From Alphaproteobacteria bacterium (GTDB lineage: Bacteria; Pseudomonadota; Alphaproteobacteria; UBA9655), in assembly GCA_019752515.1 (NCBI GenBank), contig JAIEMB010000001.1, forward strand, positions 1 through 64,000: 64,000 nt of DNA. The letters are read 5' to 3'. The notes beneath the pieces were generated by a model. The model made no database searches. It had not been told where the DNA came from and was given only the letters and a program-made list of their open reading frames with translations. This document shows, in pieces, positions 8,910 to 17,438 of the stretch. The translations under genes were made by a program, and so were the position numbers. Position 1 is the first letter of the stretch; each line of letters begins with the position of its first letter.

Positions 8910-10145
8910 TTAGTCCTGAATGGGGGTAAGACGAGGGGGGCTGATAACATATCCTTGGGCCAAGTCAGCATTAAACTTTAAGGCACAACTTAGTTTTTCC
9001 TTATCTTCAACTTTGGTTATTATAAGCTTAATGTTAGTTTTTTTAAGGGATTCTTTTAGCTTTTTAACTTTTTTTGGATCCTCCTCAAAGGCCTTCATTA
9101 ATATCTTACATTCTACTTTAATAAATCGAACGCCTTGTTTATAAAGAGCAAACGCATCTAGATTAAGATCCTTAACAAAATCTATTGATAAGGGACACCC
9201 CTGGTCTTTTAAACGCAATAATGCTGATCGAACCTTCAAGGAAGATGACCTTAAAGTAGATTGATGAATTTCAAAAATGAGGCCTGATGTAAGTTCCTTA
9301 TTAAGTCTAATAAAGTCTATAAATCCTTCAATAAAACCGGCATCTAAAAGCGACATTTTCGAAATATTACAAAAAAAACCTACTTGAGGGTTTTGTTTTC
9401 GTGCTCTTCTTGCAAGTTGTACACATCTGAATAACATCGTGTTATCAACGGCACTCATAAGGCCCTCTTTTTCTGCAATTTCTAAATAATGTTCTGGAGA
9501 AAGAAGGGAACCATCTTCCGCACGCAGACGAGAATAACACTCATAATACTTAACTTTCTGATCAGGTAAACTTACAACGGGTTGAAGAAGAATTTCTATC
9601 TTATCTGAATGGAGTGCGCCCTCTACAAGCCGACTCAACTCCTCTTGATCGAGAGGAGAAAATTCTTCGTCATATTTAGAAATTTCTGCATAATTAATAA
9701 GTTCATGGAGATTACTTTTCTCTTCTTCACTCCTTGAAGATTCTAGAAAATTAACCTCTTCAGGTAGTTGATCTCCTTTCACTTCAGAAAGTTGTTTGAT
9801 TAATGACTTAACAAGACGAACTTCAACTTTGATTTCTTCTGGTATAACTGTCATAGAAGTACCAGAATGAGCGTCCTTAATATTTTTAAGCGACTGAAGT
9901 TCCTCAGATAATTTACTCTGCGCCAATGTGAGAGCATTTAACAAATCCAAAATATTTTCGGCTTGACGTTGCTGCTCTCTAAAAAGTGTAATTCCAATAC
10001 TTAAAAAGCTTGTTCCTGAAAGTAAAAGACAGAGAAAAGCTAACAACAAATTTCCTTCCATAAACGCCACGGAAAAAATGGAAAAACTTAAAACACCTAG
10101 TCCTGCAGAAAGAAGAATGGTATATAGATTACGTTTTGTTGGCAT
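8910..10145 (-). CDS. Membrane protein with degenerate EAL domain, TipF-like
   Basis: The 411-residue protein has two N-terminal membrane segments (about residues 10-28 and 33-52), a coiled coil (about 55-130) and an EAL-type domain (about 175-405). The normally conserved E-A-L-x-R catalytic start reads ECYSRL, the DDFG loop reads DFVKDL, and the end is AQGYVISPP. With the Glu-Ala-Leu triad altered, phosphodiesterase activity on cyclic di-GMP is doubtful; a binding or scaffold role is more likely. Two membrane helices plus coiled coil plus inactive EAL is the architecture of Caulobacter TipF, a c-di-GMP receptor in flagellum placement. No flagellar genes are in the window, so the role is open. 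Confidence 0.75.
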   Translation of the reverse strand: MPTKRNLYTILLSAGLGVLSFSIFSVAFMEGNLLLAFLCLLLSGTSFLSIGITLFREQQRQAENILDLLNALTLAQSKLSEELQSLKNIKDAHSGTSMTVIPEEIKVEVRLVKSLIKQLSEVKGDQLPEEVNFLESSRSEEEKSNLHELINYAEISKYDEEFSPLDQEELSRLVEGALHSDKIEILLQPVVSLPDQKVKYYECYSRLRAEDGSLLSPEHYLEIAEKEGLMSAVDNTMLFRCVQLARRARKQNPQVGFFCNISKMSLLDAGFIEGFIDFIRLNKELTSGLIFEIHQSTLRSSSLKVRSALLRLKDQGCPLSIDFVKDLNLDAFALYKQGVRFIKVECKILMKAFEEDPKKVKKLKESLKKTNIKLIITKVEDKEKLSCALKFNADLAQGYVISPPRLTPIQD

Positions 10146-10291
10146 CTTATATAGTCTATTCTTGTTTTTATCTACATTAGATTTAGAATATCATAAATTT
10201 GACAATCTGCATATTTTTTGTAGCTAAATTATGTGAGGAAACTTATAAAAGAGAAGCTCTAACACGATCTATTTCAAAAGGAGTGGTTTTA

Positions 10292-11281
10292 ATGACAATT
10301 TTTATACAGTACCTTAAGCCTATAGCATTTTACACTCAAACAATGAGCAGGAAGACAAAGCGAGCGGTGCGGAAAGTATTTGAATACCTGAGCCCCTCGG
10401 GCCCGAAGTCTGACGCCCTCAGTAGAAGAACGCGAAAGGCTATTACTTTTATCATGACTTTCTTAATAGGATGCCACCCTCTATATGCTAACTTAATTCC
10501 CATCGAATCGATTGATGAGGTAGGGGAGCACGTACGGGATTTACGCACGAGAGGCATAAGACCAGAGGAAATCGGAATGATCCTTGACTTTCACGGCGTC
10601 GTAACTGATCAACCTCACCACGAAAGTATCCTTACATTAAAAGGCAACATCAAAAATACACTCGACTACTTTTCACAAGAGAGAATGCCTGTAGCTCTTG
10701 CCACAGCATGGACTAATTTTACAGAAATTGTTAAGGGTGTAAAAAGTCTAGAACTTTCGGGTTATTTTGATATTGAGGATGATTTAGAAGCTCATCTTAA
10801 TAAGTATGTTGTTGGGAAAGATGGCTCCCTGATTATTAAAGGATATAAAAATGGTCGAGTTGTCGCCTTGAAATATGCTGATTACAAAGGTGAAGACCGC
10901 TTTTTTCGCCAGAAGGTTTATGCTCTGGAAGTTACACACCCAGGTGCAGTTTTTAAGTACCTCATTGTGGTAGATGATGATAGAGGGAATCTTAAAATAA
11001 TTAAAAGAGATTTCCCTTCCACAGTATATGCAGCTCAAGGTTGTGAGTTAATTTTATTTCATCTGACATCCAAAGAGGAATCGACTCCTATAAAGAATAG
11101 ATGGACTGGGGGCCCCCCTTCTCCAGATTTTGAAAGGGTTCCTCTATCTTCAACCCTTTTGATTGGAGGTCTTCTTCATCCCGATTTTAAAGGAAGGGAT
11201 GCTGAAATTTCTCCTCGTAGTTCGGAAGATGTCGTTAATGATGAATCAGATGAATTCACTGCATCTGAAGATAGCGTATGA
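10292..11281 (+). CDS. Secreted HAD-like protein with in-frame palindromic element in its signal region
   Basis: I take ATG 10292 as the start because AAGGAG lies nine bases before it; the frame is open from 10199. The 329-residue product has an unusual N-terminus: about 50 residues precede a signal-peptide core (ITFIMTFLIGCHPLYANLIP). Residues about 21-51 are encoded by the palindromic repeat element at 10351-10443. The HAD motifs follow: DFHGVVTD (motif I), ALATAW (motif II) and VVDDDRGN (motif IV). The tail is acidic and Ser/Asp-rich. The paralog at 43952-44896 shares the HAD core and the IDSIDELETH-type segment but lacks the insert. The stop overlaps the start of nusB. Substrate unknown; the role may be host-directed. 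Confidence 0.75.
   Translation: MTIFIQYLKPIAFYTQTMSRKTKRAVRKVFEYLSPSGPKSDALSRRTRKAITFIMTFLIGCHPLYANLIPIESIDEVGEHVRDLRTRGIRPEEIGMILDFHGVVTDQPHHESILTLKGNIKNTLDYFSQERMPVALATAWTNFTEIVKGVKSLELSGYFDIEDDLEAHLNKYVVGKDGSLIIKGYKNGRVVALKYADYKGEDRFFRQKVYALEVTHPGAVFKYLIVVDDDRGNLKIIKRDFPSTVYAAQGCELILFHLTSKEESTPIKNRWTGGPPSPDFERVPLSSTLLIGGLLHPDFKGRDAEISPRSSEDVVNDESDEFTASEDSV
10351..10443 (+). repeat. Palindromic repeat element, copy A (inside a CDS)
   Basis: This GC-rich stretch in an AT-rich gene shares blocks with 19407-19465 and 29461-29562: CGAGCGG, a hairpin GTATTTGAATAC, then CCGAAGTCTGACGCCC and CGCGAAAGGC. It contributes about 31 in-frame residues to the HAD protein. The nearest analogy is the Rickettsia palindromic elements, which also insert in frame in genes; whether it is related to them is not known. 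Confidence 0.75.
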
Positions 11282-11778
11282 ATTTCATGGAGATATATTT
11301 GAAAGACAACCAAACAATGAATAGCCCCCTCTCCCCAAAAGGATCTTTTCAGGGGAGAATGAGAGGACGTCTTGCAGCCGTACAAGCTCTTTTTCAAATA
11401 GAACAGTCAGGATCTTCTTCTACAACCGTAATTTTCGAGTTTATAAATCATCGGTTTGGTAAAGAAGAAGGAAGAAAAAAAACAGATCGAACCTTCTTTG
11501 CAAAACTTACAGAAGGGGCTTGGAATATTCATGGACATAGTGATGAGGTCATTTGCGGAGCTCTTAAGAAAGGTTGGAGCATTGACAGGATAGAGCCAGT
11601 TACAAGGGCCATCCTAAGGGCAGCTCTTTATGAAATCACTGAGACACAAACACCATCCGCAGTTATCATCAATGAATATCTCAATATCACTCATTGTTTT
11701 TTTGACGAGCCAGAAGTCGCATTTGTCAACGGTATCCTAAACACCCTTGCAAAAAAAATTCGCCCACCATCTTCCTAG
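11278..11778 (+). CDS. nusB: Transcription antitermination factor NusB
   Basis: NusB with NusE binds boxA RNA and promotes antitermination of rRNA operons. The 166-residue product has the all-helical NusB fold: RGRLAAVQALFQIEQ near residue 28, the RAILRAALYEI segment near 116, and the C-terminal signature AVIINEYLNITHCFFDEPEVAFVNGILNTLAKKIR. The assigned ATG overlaps the previous stop (ATGA). An internal ATG at 11317 would give a more usual length. Its place behind a secreted HAD gene rather than with ribH is unusual. Confidence 0.9.
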   Translation: MNFMEIYLKDNQTMNSPLSPKGSFQGRMRGRLAAVQALFQIEQSGSSSTTVIFEFINHRFGKEEGRKKTDRTFFAKLTEGAWNIHGHSDEVICGALKKGWSIDRIEPVTRAILRAALYEITETQTPSAVIINEYLNITHCFFDEPEVAFVNGILNTLAKKIRPPSS

Positions 11779-11782
11779 CTTT

Positions 11783-12391
11783 TTAAAACCAATATTTTAG
11801 ACCTCCCGCAAATGCCGTTGATGCATCCTCTACACCATGGATCTTGCCAAACACGCCAGAGCGGTGATGATACCGAGCAACAAGTGCCCACTGAGGATAA
11901 TCAGGAAGAGAAAGAGTCAGTTCAGCCATAACATAATTCAACACATCTGATGTTTTATCCTTTCCCCGACGTTTTACCTCGAGATGGGGTCTTTGTGTTG
12001 CGATACTAATACCATCTCCAATAGCAAACGTTGTGGGAAGAATTGTATTCCAAGGGAATGACTTCCAACGAAAAATAAGAACAATGGGGTTTATCTCAAA
12101 ATGACTCTGTTCTCCAATATGTTGCACAGCTTGGGCTTCAAGCTCAAAGTCAAATCGATTTTCCCATAAATTTATAAGTTCTTTAGACCCAGCAAGAGCT
12201 ATGATTCCCGAGTTCTCAAAATCAGCATGCTTTAAGATCTTGCTCGATGTTTGAGTTGTTAACGGGCCACCAAAAACTGTTATGGCCCAACCATTTTTCC
12301 ACCAGGGCGGTGAAGTCTGTTCTTGGCAGCAGCCTTCAGCTAAGACATTCTGCAGTATTAAAAAACAGAGTGTTATTAAAAAATGTCGCAT
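11783..12391 (-). CDS. Outer-membrane beta-barrel protein, PagL-like
   Basis: The 202-residue protein has a signal peptide (core FLITLCFLILQNVLA) and ends in Phe, as outer-membrane barrels do. Alternating hydrophobic strands fill the mature part. The ARYHHRSGVFG stretch near residue 168 resembles the His-Ser catalytic region of PagL-type lipid A 3-O-deacylases. It is last in the mlaE-mlaF-mlaD transcript, 12 bases after mlaD, so a role in the outer membrane envelope is plausible. Enzymatic activity is inference. Confidence 0.65.
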   Translation of the reverse strand: MRHFLITLCFLILQNVLAEGCCQEQTSPPWWKNGWAITVFGGPLTTQTSSKILKHADFENSGIIALAGSKELINLWENRFDFELEAQAVQHIGEQSHFEINPIVLIFRWKSFPWNTILPTTFAIGDGISIATQRPHLEVKRRGKDKTSDVLNYVMAELTLSLPDYPQWALVARYHHRSGVFGKIHGVEDASTAFAGGLKYWF

Positions 12392-12403
12392 TTTTCTCTC
12401 TTT

Positions 12404-13300
12404 TTATTGTAATGGGACTGAAATTCCTTGTCTCTGGGTCTCAAAAAGCAATCCCCTTGGATTTTCATCTAGTTTCTCAAAAAAACGCGTTGCAGTTGTA
12501 ACCATCTCACGTGTATCACTCAAGGTTTGAAGAATCTCATATGAGCCCGTCTGTGTAAAGGAATTAAGTGCAATTTTATTTTCAGTTAAATATTGGGAAA
12601 TGTCGTCTGCAACAGAACTTATTTTTGTCATTGTATTTTGAGTTGAGTGGCTTACATCTCTTACTTCTTTACCCACTGTCTTCATCGTATCTCTTGTATT
12701 TTCTATGAGGTCTTTTAATGGCTTCGAACTTTCAGCAAGTCTTTGGGAGAGAATGTCGATGTTCTCTAGAGTAGCTGAAAGTCGTTTCCTATTTTGCTCG
12801 TTGAAGGTTGCATTTATTCGATCTACAAGGTTTGTAAATTTGTTTATCATTCTAGGAAGTGTCGTCATAAGTTCTTCAACTCCTGAATAACGAGAGGGAA
12901 TGACAGGGTACTTTTGGCCTGGTTTAGCATTTAAAAGTGGACTATCAGAACTACCTCCATAAAGTTGTACTAACTTATAACCAGTAAGCCCCTGAAGCTC
13001 AAGAGAAGCGTAAGCATCCTCTTTAATCGGGATCGTATCTCTAATCGCCACAGTAATATTGACGCGCTCAAGATTATTGGTATCAAGCTGAATGTTTTTG
13101 ACAGATCCCACAGGAACACCCAGGTAGTTTACAGACCCTCCCATCGTCAACCCTGTAACAGACCCAGGAAAATAAATAGTGTAAAGATTGACTTTGTAAT
13201 CAAGATCAGTTTTTGCAAGCCAAAGAAAAAAGCTCAAAATTCCTGCCATTGATAACAATACAAATACACCAACAATCATATATCCAGCTCTTGTTTCCAT
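12404..13300 (-). CDS. mlaD: Phospholipid transport protein MlaD (MCE domain)
   Basis: The 298-residue protein has one N-terminal membrane helix (about residues 7-27) and the MCE domain (about 38-115) with the YFPGSVTGLTMGGSVNYLGVPVGSVKNI stretch. A long helical tail (about 150-298) is typical of alphaproteobacterial MlaD homologs. It forms the periplasmic hexamer on the MlaFE transporter and passes phospholipid between membranes. GGAGT lies five bases before the ATG. The mlaF stop is two bases upstream. Confidence 0.92.
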   Translation of the reverse strand: METRAGYMIVGVFVLLSMAGILSFFLWLAKTDLDYKVNLYTIYFPGSVTGLTMGGSVNYLGVPVGSVKNIQLDTNNLERVNITVAIRDTIPIKEDAYASLELQGLTGYKLVQLYGGSSDSPLLNAKPGQKYPVIPSRYSGVEELMTTLPRMINKFTNLVDRINATFNEQNRKRLSATLENIDILSQRLAESSKPLKDLIENTRDTMKTVGKEVRDVSHSTQNTMTKISSVADDISQYLTENKIALNSFTQTGSYEILQTLSDTREMVTTATRFFEKLDENPRGLLFETQRQGISVPLQ

Positions 13301-13302
13301 TC

Positions 13303-14076
13303 TTACTCCATTAGACCTGAAAGCGCAGCTTGTCCTCGAATTCCATGAAAATATTCATGAATCCAGGGGTGCTTGTTGTTCAATAATGATTTTAATGTCC
13401 CTACAATTGCATGTTTGTCAACTAAGACAGCAATACGATCGCATAAACGACTTATACTATCTAAGTCATGAGTAACCATCACCACTGTCAAATTGAGATT
13501 AGCTCTTAAAGTTAGGATGAGGTCATCAAAAGCCGCAGCAGAAATAGGATCAAGACCTGCTGTAGGCTCATCAAGAAATAAAATTTCAGGGTCTATAGCA
13601 AGAGCTCGCGCTAAGGCAACTCTCTTTACCATACCTCCAGAAAGTTCGGAAGGATATTTAAAAAAGTCACCTTCATTAAGGCCAACCATTTTTAACTTTA
13701 TAAAAGCAAGTTCACGTGCAAGATCTTCCGGCATGTTTTCCATGTCTTTCATAGGAATTTGTATGTTCTCTCCCACCGTAAGAGAGCTGAATAATGCCCC
13801 CCCTTGAAAGAGTACACCCCAATGGGATTGTAAATTATGTTTTCTAATTTTCTCAAGTGAACCTACATGTTTTCCTAATACGGTAATAGTACCATATTTT
13901 ATCGGAATTAAACCTAAAATTGCTGCCATAAGGACAGATTTTCCTGCACCTGACCCTCCTACAATTCCAAAAATTTCATGGGAATAAATATTAAGATCTA
14001 AATGGTCATGAATCACTTGTTTTCCAAACTGGGTTACAAGTCCTTTAATTGAGATAATAGAATTTTCTTCTGTCAT
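13303..14076 (-). CDS. mlaF: ABC transporter ATPase MlaF
   Basis: The 257-residue ATPase has Walker A GGSGAGKS (about 39-46), the signature LSGGMVKRVALARAL (about 143-157) and Walker B ILFLDEPTAGLD (about 163-174). The GGMVKRV form of the signature is characteristic of MlaF-type ATPases. It powers phospholipid transport with MlaE and MlaD. Its start directly abuts the mlaE stop, so the genes are one operon. Confidence 0.93.
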   Translation of the reverse strand: MTEENSIISIKGLVTQFGKQVIHDHLDLNIYSHEIFGIVGGSGAGKSVLMAAILGLIPIKYGTITVLGKHVGSLEKIRKHNLQSHWGVLFQGGALFSSLTVGENIQIPMKDMENMPEDLARELAFIKLKMVGLNEGDFFKYPSELSGGMVKRVALARALAIDPEILFLDEPTAGLDPISAAAFDDLILTLRANLNLTVVMVTHDLDSISRLCDRIAVLVDKHAIVGTLKSLLNNKHPWIHEYFHGIRGQAALSGLME

Positions 14077-15213
14077 TTAGATACCTATATTGGTAAAGAA
14101 GATGGACAGAAGCGCATCTGCAATTGTAACTAAAAATATACCTTCAACAACTGAACGTGTCGTGCAAATACCAACGCTTTCTGCCGTTCCTTCCACACGC
14201 ATCCCTTCAAAACAGCTAACAATCCCAATGATAGCACCAAAAAGAGGGGCTTTCATTATCCCAACCCAAAACCCACCAATCGTAATGGATTCCCCGACAC
14301 GAGTAATATAAAGCTGAGGGGATATATCTAAGGAAAAGATAACCATGAGTCCTCCCCCTATTAGACCTGCGATATCTGAGATAAATGCTAAGAGTGGCAT
14401 AACAAGGACAAGAGCTATTACACGAGGAATAATCAAAACTTCCATCGGATTTAAGCCCAGGGTGTTTAAGGCATCTATTTCTTGATTAATTTTCATAATT
14501 CCTATCTGAGCTGTTATCGCACTTCCTGTACGGCCTGCGACCAGAATAGCTGTGATAAGAATGCCAATTTCACGTACAACTGATATACTTACAAGGTTAA
14601 TTGTATAAATCTCTGCGCCGAATCGTCGAAGCTGTTCTTCTCCTTGGTAGGCAAGAACAAGCCCCAGAGAAATCGACATAAGTACAATAATAGGAATAGC
14701 GTTAACCCCAAAATTTTCGATATGAGCTACTATTGAAGTCAGTCTTAGACGTCTAGGATGGAAAATCACACTTATTGAACCTATTGTAACCTGTCCTAAA
14801 AAAATAATGAGCTCTCTTGCTAAAATGACAATACCAACACTCACCTTCCCGAGATGCAGGAGACGCTGCTGAAAAAAAGACATTTGTTCGGGTATTTTAT
14901 CAAGAGTGGGTTTAAAAGGGTCAATTCGTGTAGAAAGAGACTGAAAAGCTTCACTTTCATTTTTTATCTCGACCCGATAGCCTTTTTGCTCTAAAGCTTT
15001 GATCGTTCTTTGAAGAAGCCAGACGCCAGAGGTGTCAAAGCCACCAAGGTCCCCCAAATCAAAAATGAGGTGAGAAGGCAATTTTTTTTGAAAGACCGCT
15101 TCACATTCTGGTGAAGCCTCTTTCGCATATTTTGCAACCCACAAACCTTTTGGTTTAAAGATAAGCATTTCTTTTTGAGAGAACATCTCTATTTTAGGGA
15201 TATGGACTGTCAT
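14077..15213 (-). CDS. mlaE: Phospholipid transport permease MlaE with fused STAS (MlaB-like) domain
   Basis: The 378-residue protein joins an N-terminal STAS domain (about residues 1-105, with HLIFDLGDLGGFDTSGVWLL) to an MlaE permease of about six membrane segments (about 125-375). Permease signatures include VLAYQGEEQLRRFGAE and LVAGRTGSAITAQIGIMKINQEIDAL. The fused STAS part does the job of the separate MlaB in E. coli, as in other alphaproteobacteria. It is the first gene of the mlaE-mlaF-mlaD-OMP operon. Confidence 0.93.
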   Translation of the reverse strand: MTVHIPKIEMFSQKEMLIFKPKGLWVAKYAKEASPECEAVFQKKLPSHLIFDLGDLGGFDTSGVWLLQRTIKALEQKGYRVEIKNESEAFQSLSTRIDPFKPTLDKIPEQMSFFQQRLLHLGKVSVGIVILARELIIFLGQVTIGSISVIFHPRRLRLTSIVAHIENFGVNAIPIIVLMSISLGLVLAYQGEEQLRRFGAEIYTINLVSISVVREIGILITAILVAGRTGSAITAQIGIMKINQEIDALNTLGLNPMEVLIIPRVIALVLVMPLLAFISDIAGLIGGGLMVIFSLDISPQLYITRVGESITIGGFWVGIMKAPLFGAIIGIVSCFEGMRVEGTAESVGICTTRSVVEGIFLVTIADALLSIFFTNIGI

Positions 15214-15287
15214 TTTTATTCACGAATTATATTTCCTCTTGCTTTGCAATTGGGTATGTTAAAGGAAAGTGAGAGAGATTTCAAAGC

Positions 15288-15845
15288 ATGAAAGAAAAAC
15301 CTAAAAGATATTCAGCAAGTTTGGTCTTGCCGAAAACGTTAGTTCTTGTTGGCATGATGGGAGCTGGGAAAAGTAGTATTGGTTGGCGACTTGCCCGTAA
15401 GCTTAGCATTCCTTTTCATGATACGGACCAAGAAGTCGAACGCGCAGCAGGATGTTCTGTTGCTGATATTTTTGAAACTTGGGGAGAAAGAGCTTTCAGA
15501 GATGCGGAACGACGGGTCATTAGGCGACTTTTAAGTGATAATATTCAAATTATCTCGACAGGTGATGGAGCCTTTGTGGATGAAGAATGCCAAGAGCTCA
15601 TAAAAGACAATGCTATTTCATTGTGGCTAAGGGCAGATCCTGAAATTTTGTATGAACGAGTTATCAGAAGAGACACTCGCCCTCTTCTTTTTGATGGGGA
15701 TGCCAAGCAAATTCTTGAAGAAATGGTGGAAAGACGTTACCCCATTTATGCCAAAGCGGACCTCACAGTTGAAAGCAACGATGATGCACATGAAGCCACC
15801 GTGGATAGGGTTATGGAAGCTCTCAAAAATCATATTTATGATTAG
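15288..15845 (+). CDS. aroK: Shikimate kinase
   Basis: The 185-residue kinase phosphorylates shikimate in the aromatic amino acid pathway. Walker A is GMMGAGKSSIG (about 22-32), DTDQEVE (about 46-52) binds Mg and shikimate, and FRDAERRVIRRLL and RRYPIYAKAD are family segments. The usual GGG before the substrate Arg/Ala stretch reads STGDGAFV, with Asp for the middle Gly. In many relatives aroB follows; here it is absent and mlaA follows. Confidence 0.9.
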   Translation: MKEKPKRYSASLVLPKTLVLVGMMGAGKSSIGWRLARKLSIPFHDTDQEVERAAGCSVADIFETWGERAFRDAERRVIRRLLSDNIQIISTGDGAFVDEECQELIKDNAISLWLRADPEILYERVIRRDTRPLLFDGDAKQILEEMVERRYPIYAKADLTVESNDDAHEATVDRVMEALKNHIYD

Positions 15846-15922
15846 GATACAGAGAAGTCTTTACACTTTCCTTTATGGGACTTAAACTTGAGCGGCTTTA
15901 ATAAAGAGTACAAAAATAAAAC

Positions 15923-16750
15923 ATGAAGTTCATTTTAACCATTTTTTTCCTACTTTCGTTCACACTTACACCAGCCTTTGCTCAGGAAGATGCTTGGAGT
16001 TATACCAGCGATGATCTTCACCCTGGAGAAGAAGTACATCTGAAAACACAAGAAATGGATGAGATACTCCATTCTAGGGATGGTGTAGAAGATAACGATC
16101 CTTTAGAAACTATAAACCGGGGAATTTTTTGGTTTAACGGTATATTGGATTTGATTATTATCGAGCCTCTCTCCTTAATGTATAAAGAGATTTTGCCAGA
16201 ATTTTTAAGAGAGCGGGTGGGTTATGTTTTACGAAACCTGAGTGAACCTATCGTATTTGTTAATAATGTCCTCCAGGGAGAATCAGATGATGCTGGTGAT
16301 ACGCTGGGTCGTTTTTTGATTAATTCAACGCTCGGAATTGGGGGTATTTTTGATGTTACTACGGATTGGGGAATTCCTTATAAAAGAGAAGATTTTGGTT
16401 TAACTTTAGCCTCATGGGGTTTTAAATCAGGTCCCTACCTGGTCCTCCCTATTTTAGGACCTTCTAACCTTCGTGATACGGTAGGCCGGGTTGGAGATTA
16501 TGCATTTGATCCTGTTAACTGGTGGGCTTATTTAAGCGACCATCCTTTATATAGCAACGTTCGAACAGCGGTTCAGATTTTAGATGCTAAAGCCGATAAT
16601 ATCGAACTTGTACAAGAGCTCGAAAAAAATTCTGTTGATTACTATGCAACGATTCGCACATGGTACGATGAAAGACGAAAAGATTTGATGATTAAACAAA
16701 AAAGTGAGCGAAAAGCTCTCGATACACCACGTCCAGATGATGATGACTAG
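15923..16750 (+). CDS. mlaA: Outer-membrane lipid asymmetry protein MlaA (VacJ)
   Basis: The 275-residue protein has a signal peptide (cleavage near AFAQ, residue 20) without an obvious lipobox Cys. The MlaA family segments are present: DPLETINRGIFWFN (about 60-73), GRFLINSTLGIGGIFDVTTDWGIPYKREDFGLTLASWG (about 129-166) and LPILGPSNLRDTVGR (about 175-189). It removes misplaced phospholipid from the outer leaflet and hands it to MlaC, encoded 18 bases downstream. The C-terminus is acidic. Confidence 0.92.
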   Translation: MKFILTIFFLLSFTLTPAFAQEDAWSYTSDDLHPGEEVHLKTQEMDEILHSRDGVEDNDPLETINRGIFWFNGILDLIIIEPLSLMYKEILPEFLRERVGYVLRNLSEPIVFVNNVLQGESDDAGDTLGRFLINSTLGIGGIFDVTTDWGIPYKREDFGLTLASWGFKSGPYLVLPILGPSNLRDTVGRVGDYAFDPVNWWAYLSDHPLYSNVRTAVQILDAKADNIELVQELEKNSVDYYATIRTWYDERRKDLMIKQKSERKALDTPRPDDDD

Positions 16751-16768
16751 CCTTAAAGGAGTAGACTA

Positions 16769-17398
16769 ATGTTCAAGAACCTTATTTTTTGTTTGATCTT
16801 ATTTTTTACAATAAACGGTGGAGCCATAGCTCAATTGGATAACAAACAAGCAGAGGTTTTTATGTTAGAGATTGGGGACAAAGTAATCACCCTTTTAACT
16901 GACAAATCAATCTCTAATCAAGAAAGAGCAAATCAATTTCGAGAAATTTTAAGTACAAAATTCAATGTAAAAGCAATTGGAAAATTTGTATTGGGTAGGT
17001 ATTGGAAGCAAGCAAATGAACAAGAAAAACAACGCTTTTTAGAGCTTTTCACAGAAACGACAGTTGCAAGCTACGCAACACGTTTTAAAGACTATACATC
17101 TGAAAAATTTGAGGTCATAGGTTCACGAGCAGAAGGCGATGGAGGGGTTACTGTTTTGACCCGCATTGTACGGCCTAATGGTCAAGATATTCCTATTGAT
17201 TGGAAGATTTTTGAAAAGAATGGTGAAATGCGTATTTACGATGTGATATTGGAGGGAATTAGTATGGGAATTACACAGAGGTCTGAATATGCTTCTGTGA
17301 TCCAACAAGGTGGCGGAAAGGTCCATGCTATTAACACCGCCCTAGAAAAGAAACTTTCCTCTTACACAACAACTTTTTCTTCTCCTCTTCAGAAGTAG
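16769..17398 (+). CDS. mlaC: Periplasmic phospholipid-binding protein MlaC
   Basis: The 209-residue protein has a signal peptide (core LIFCLILFFTINGGAIA, cleavage near residue 21). It belongs to the Ttg2D/MlaC family, with RYWKQANEQEKQRFLELF (about 73-90), then TRIVRPNGQDIPIDWKIFEKNGEMRIYDVILEGISMGITQRSEYASVI. It shuttles phospholipid between MlaA and the MlaFED complex. AAGGAG precedes the start, and it is in the same transcript as mlaA. Confidence 0.92.
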   Translation: MFKNLIFCLILFFTINGGAIAQLDNKQAEVFMLEIGDKVITLLTDKSISNQERANQFREILSTKFNVKAIGKFVLGRYWKQANEQEKQRFLELFTETTVASYATRFKDYTSEKFEVIGSRAEGDGGVTVLTRIVRPNGQDIPIDWKIFEKNGEMRIYDVILEGISMGITQRSEYASVIQQGGGKVHAINTALEKKLSSYTTTFSSPLQK

Positions 17399-17438
17399 AG
17401 TTTCAGCTTTTTATCAACTTTAAACATGCTTTCTCAAA

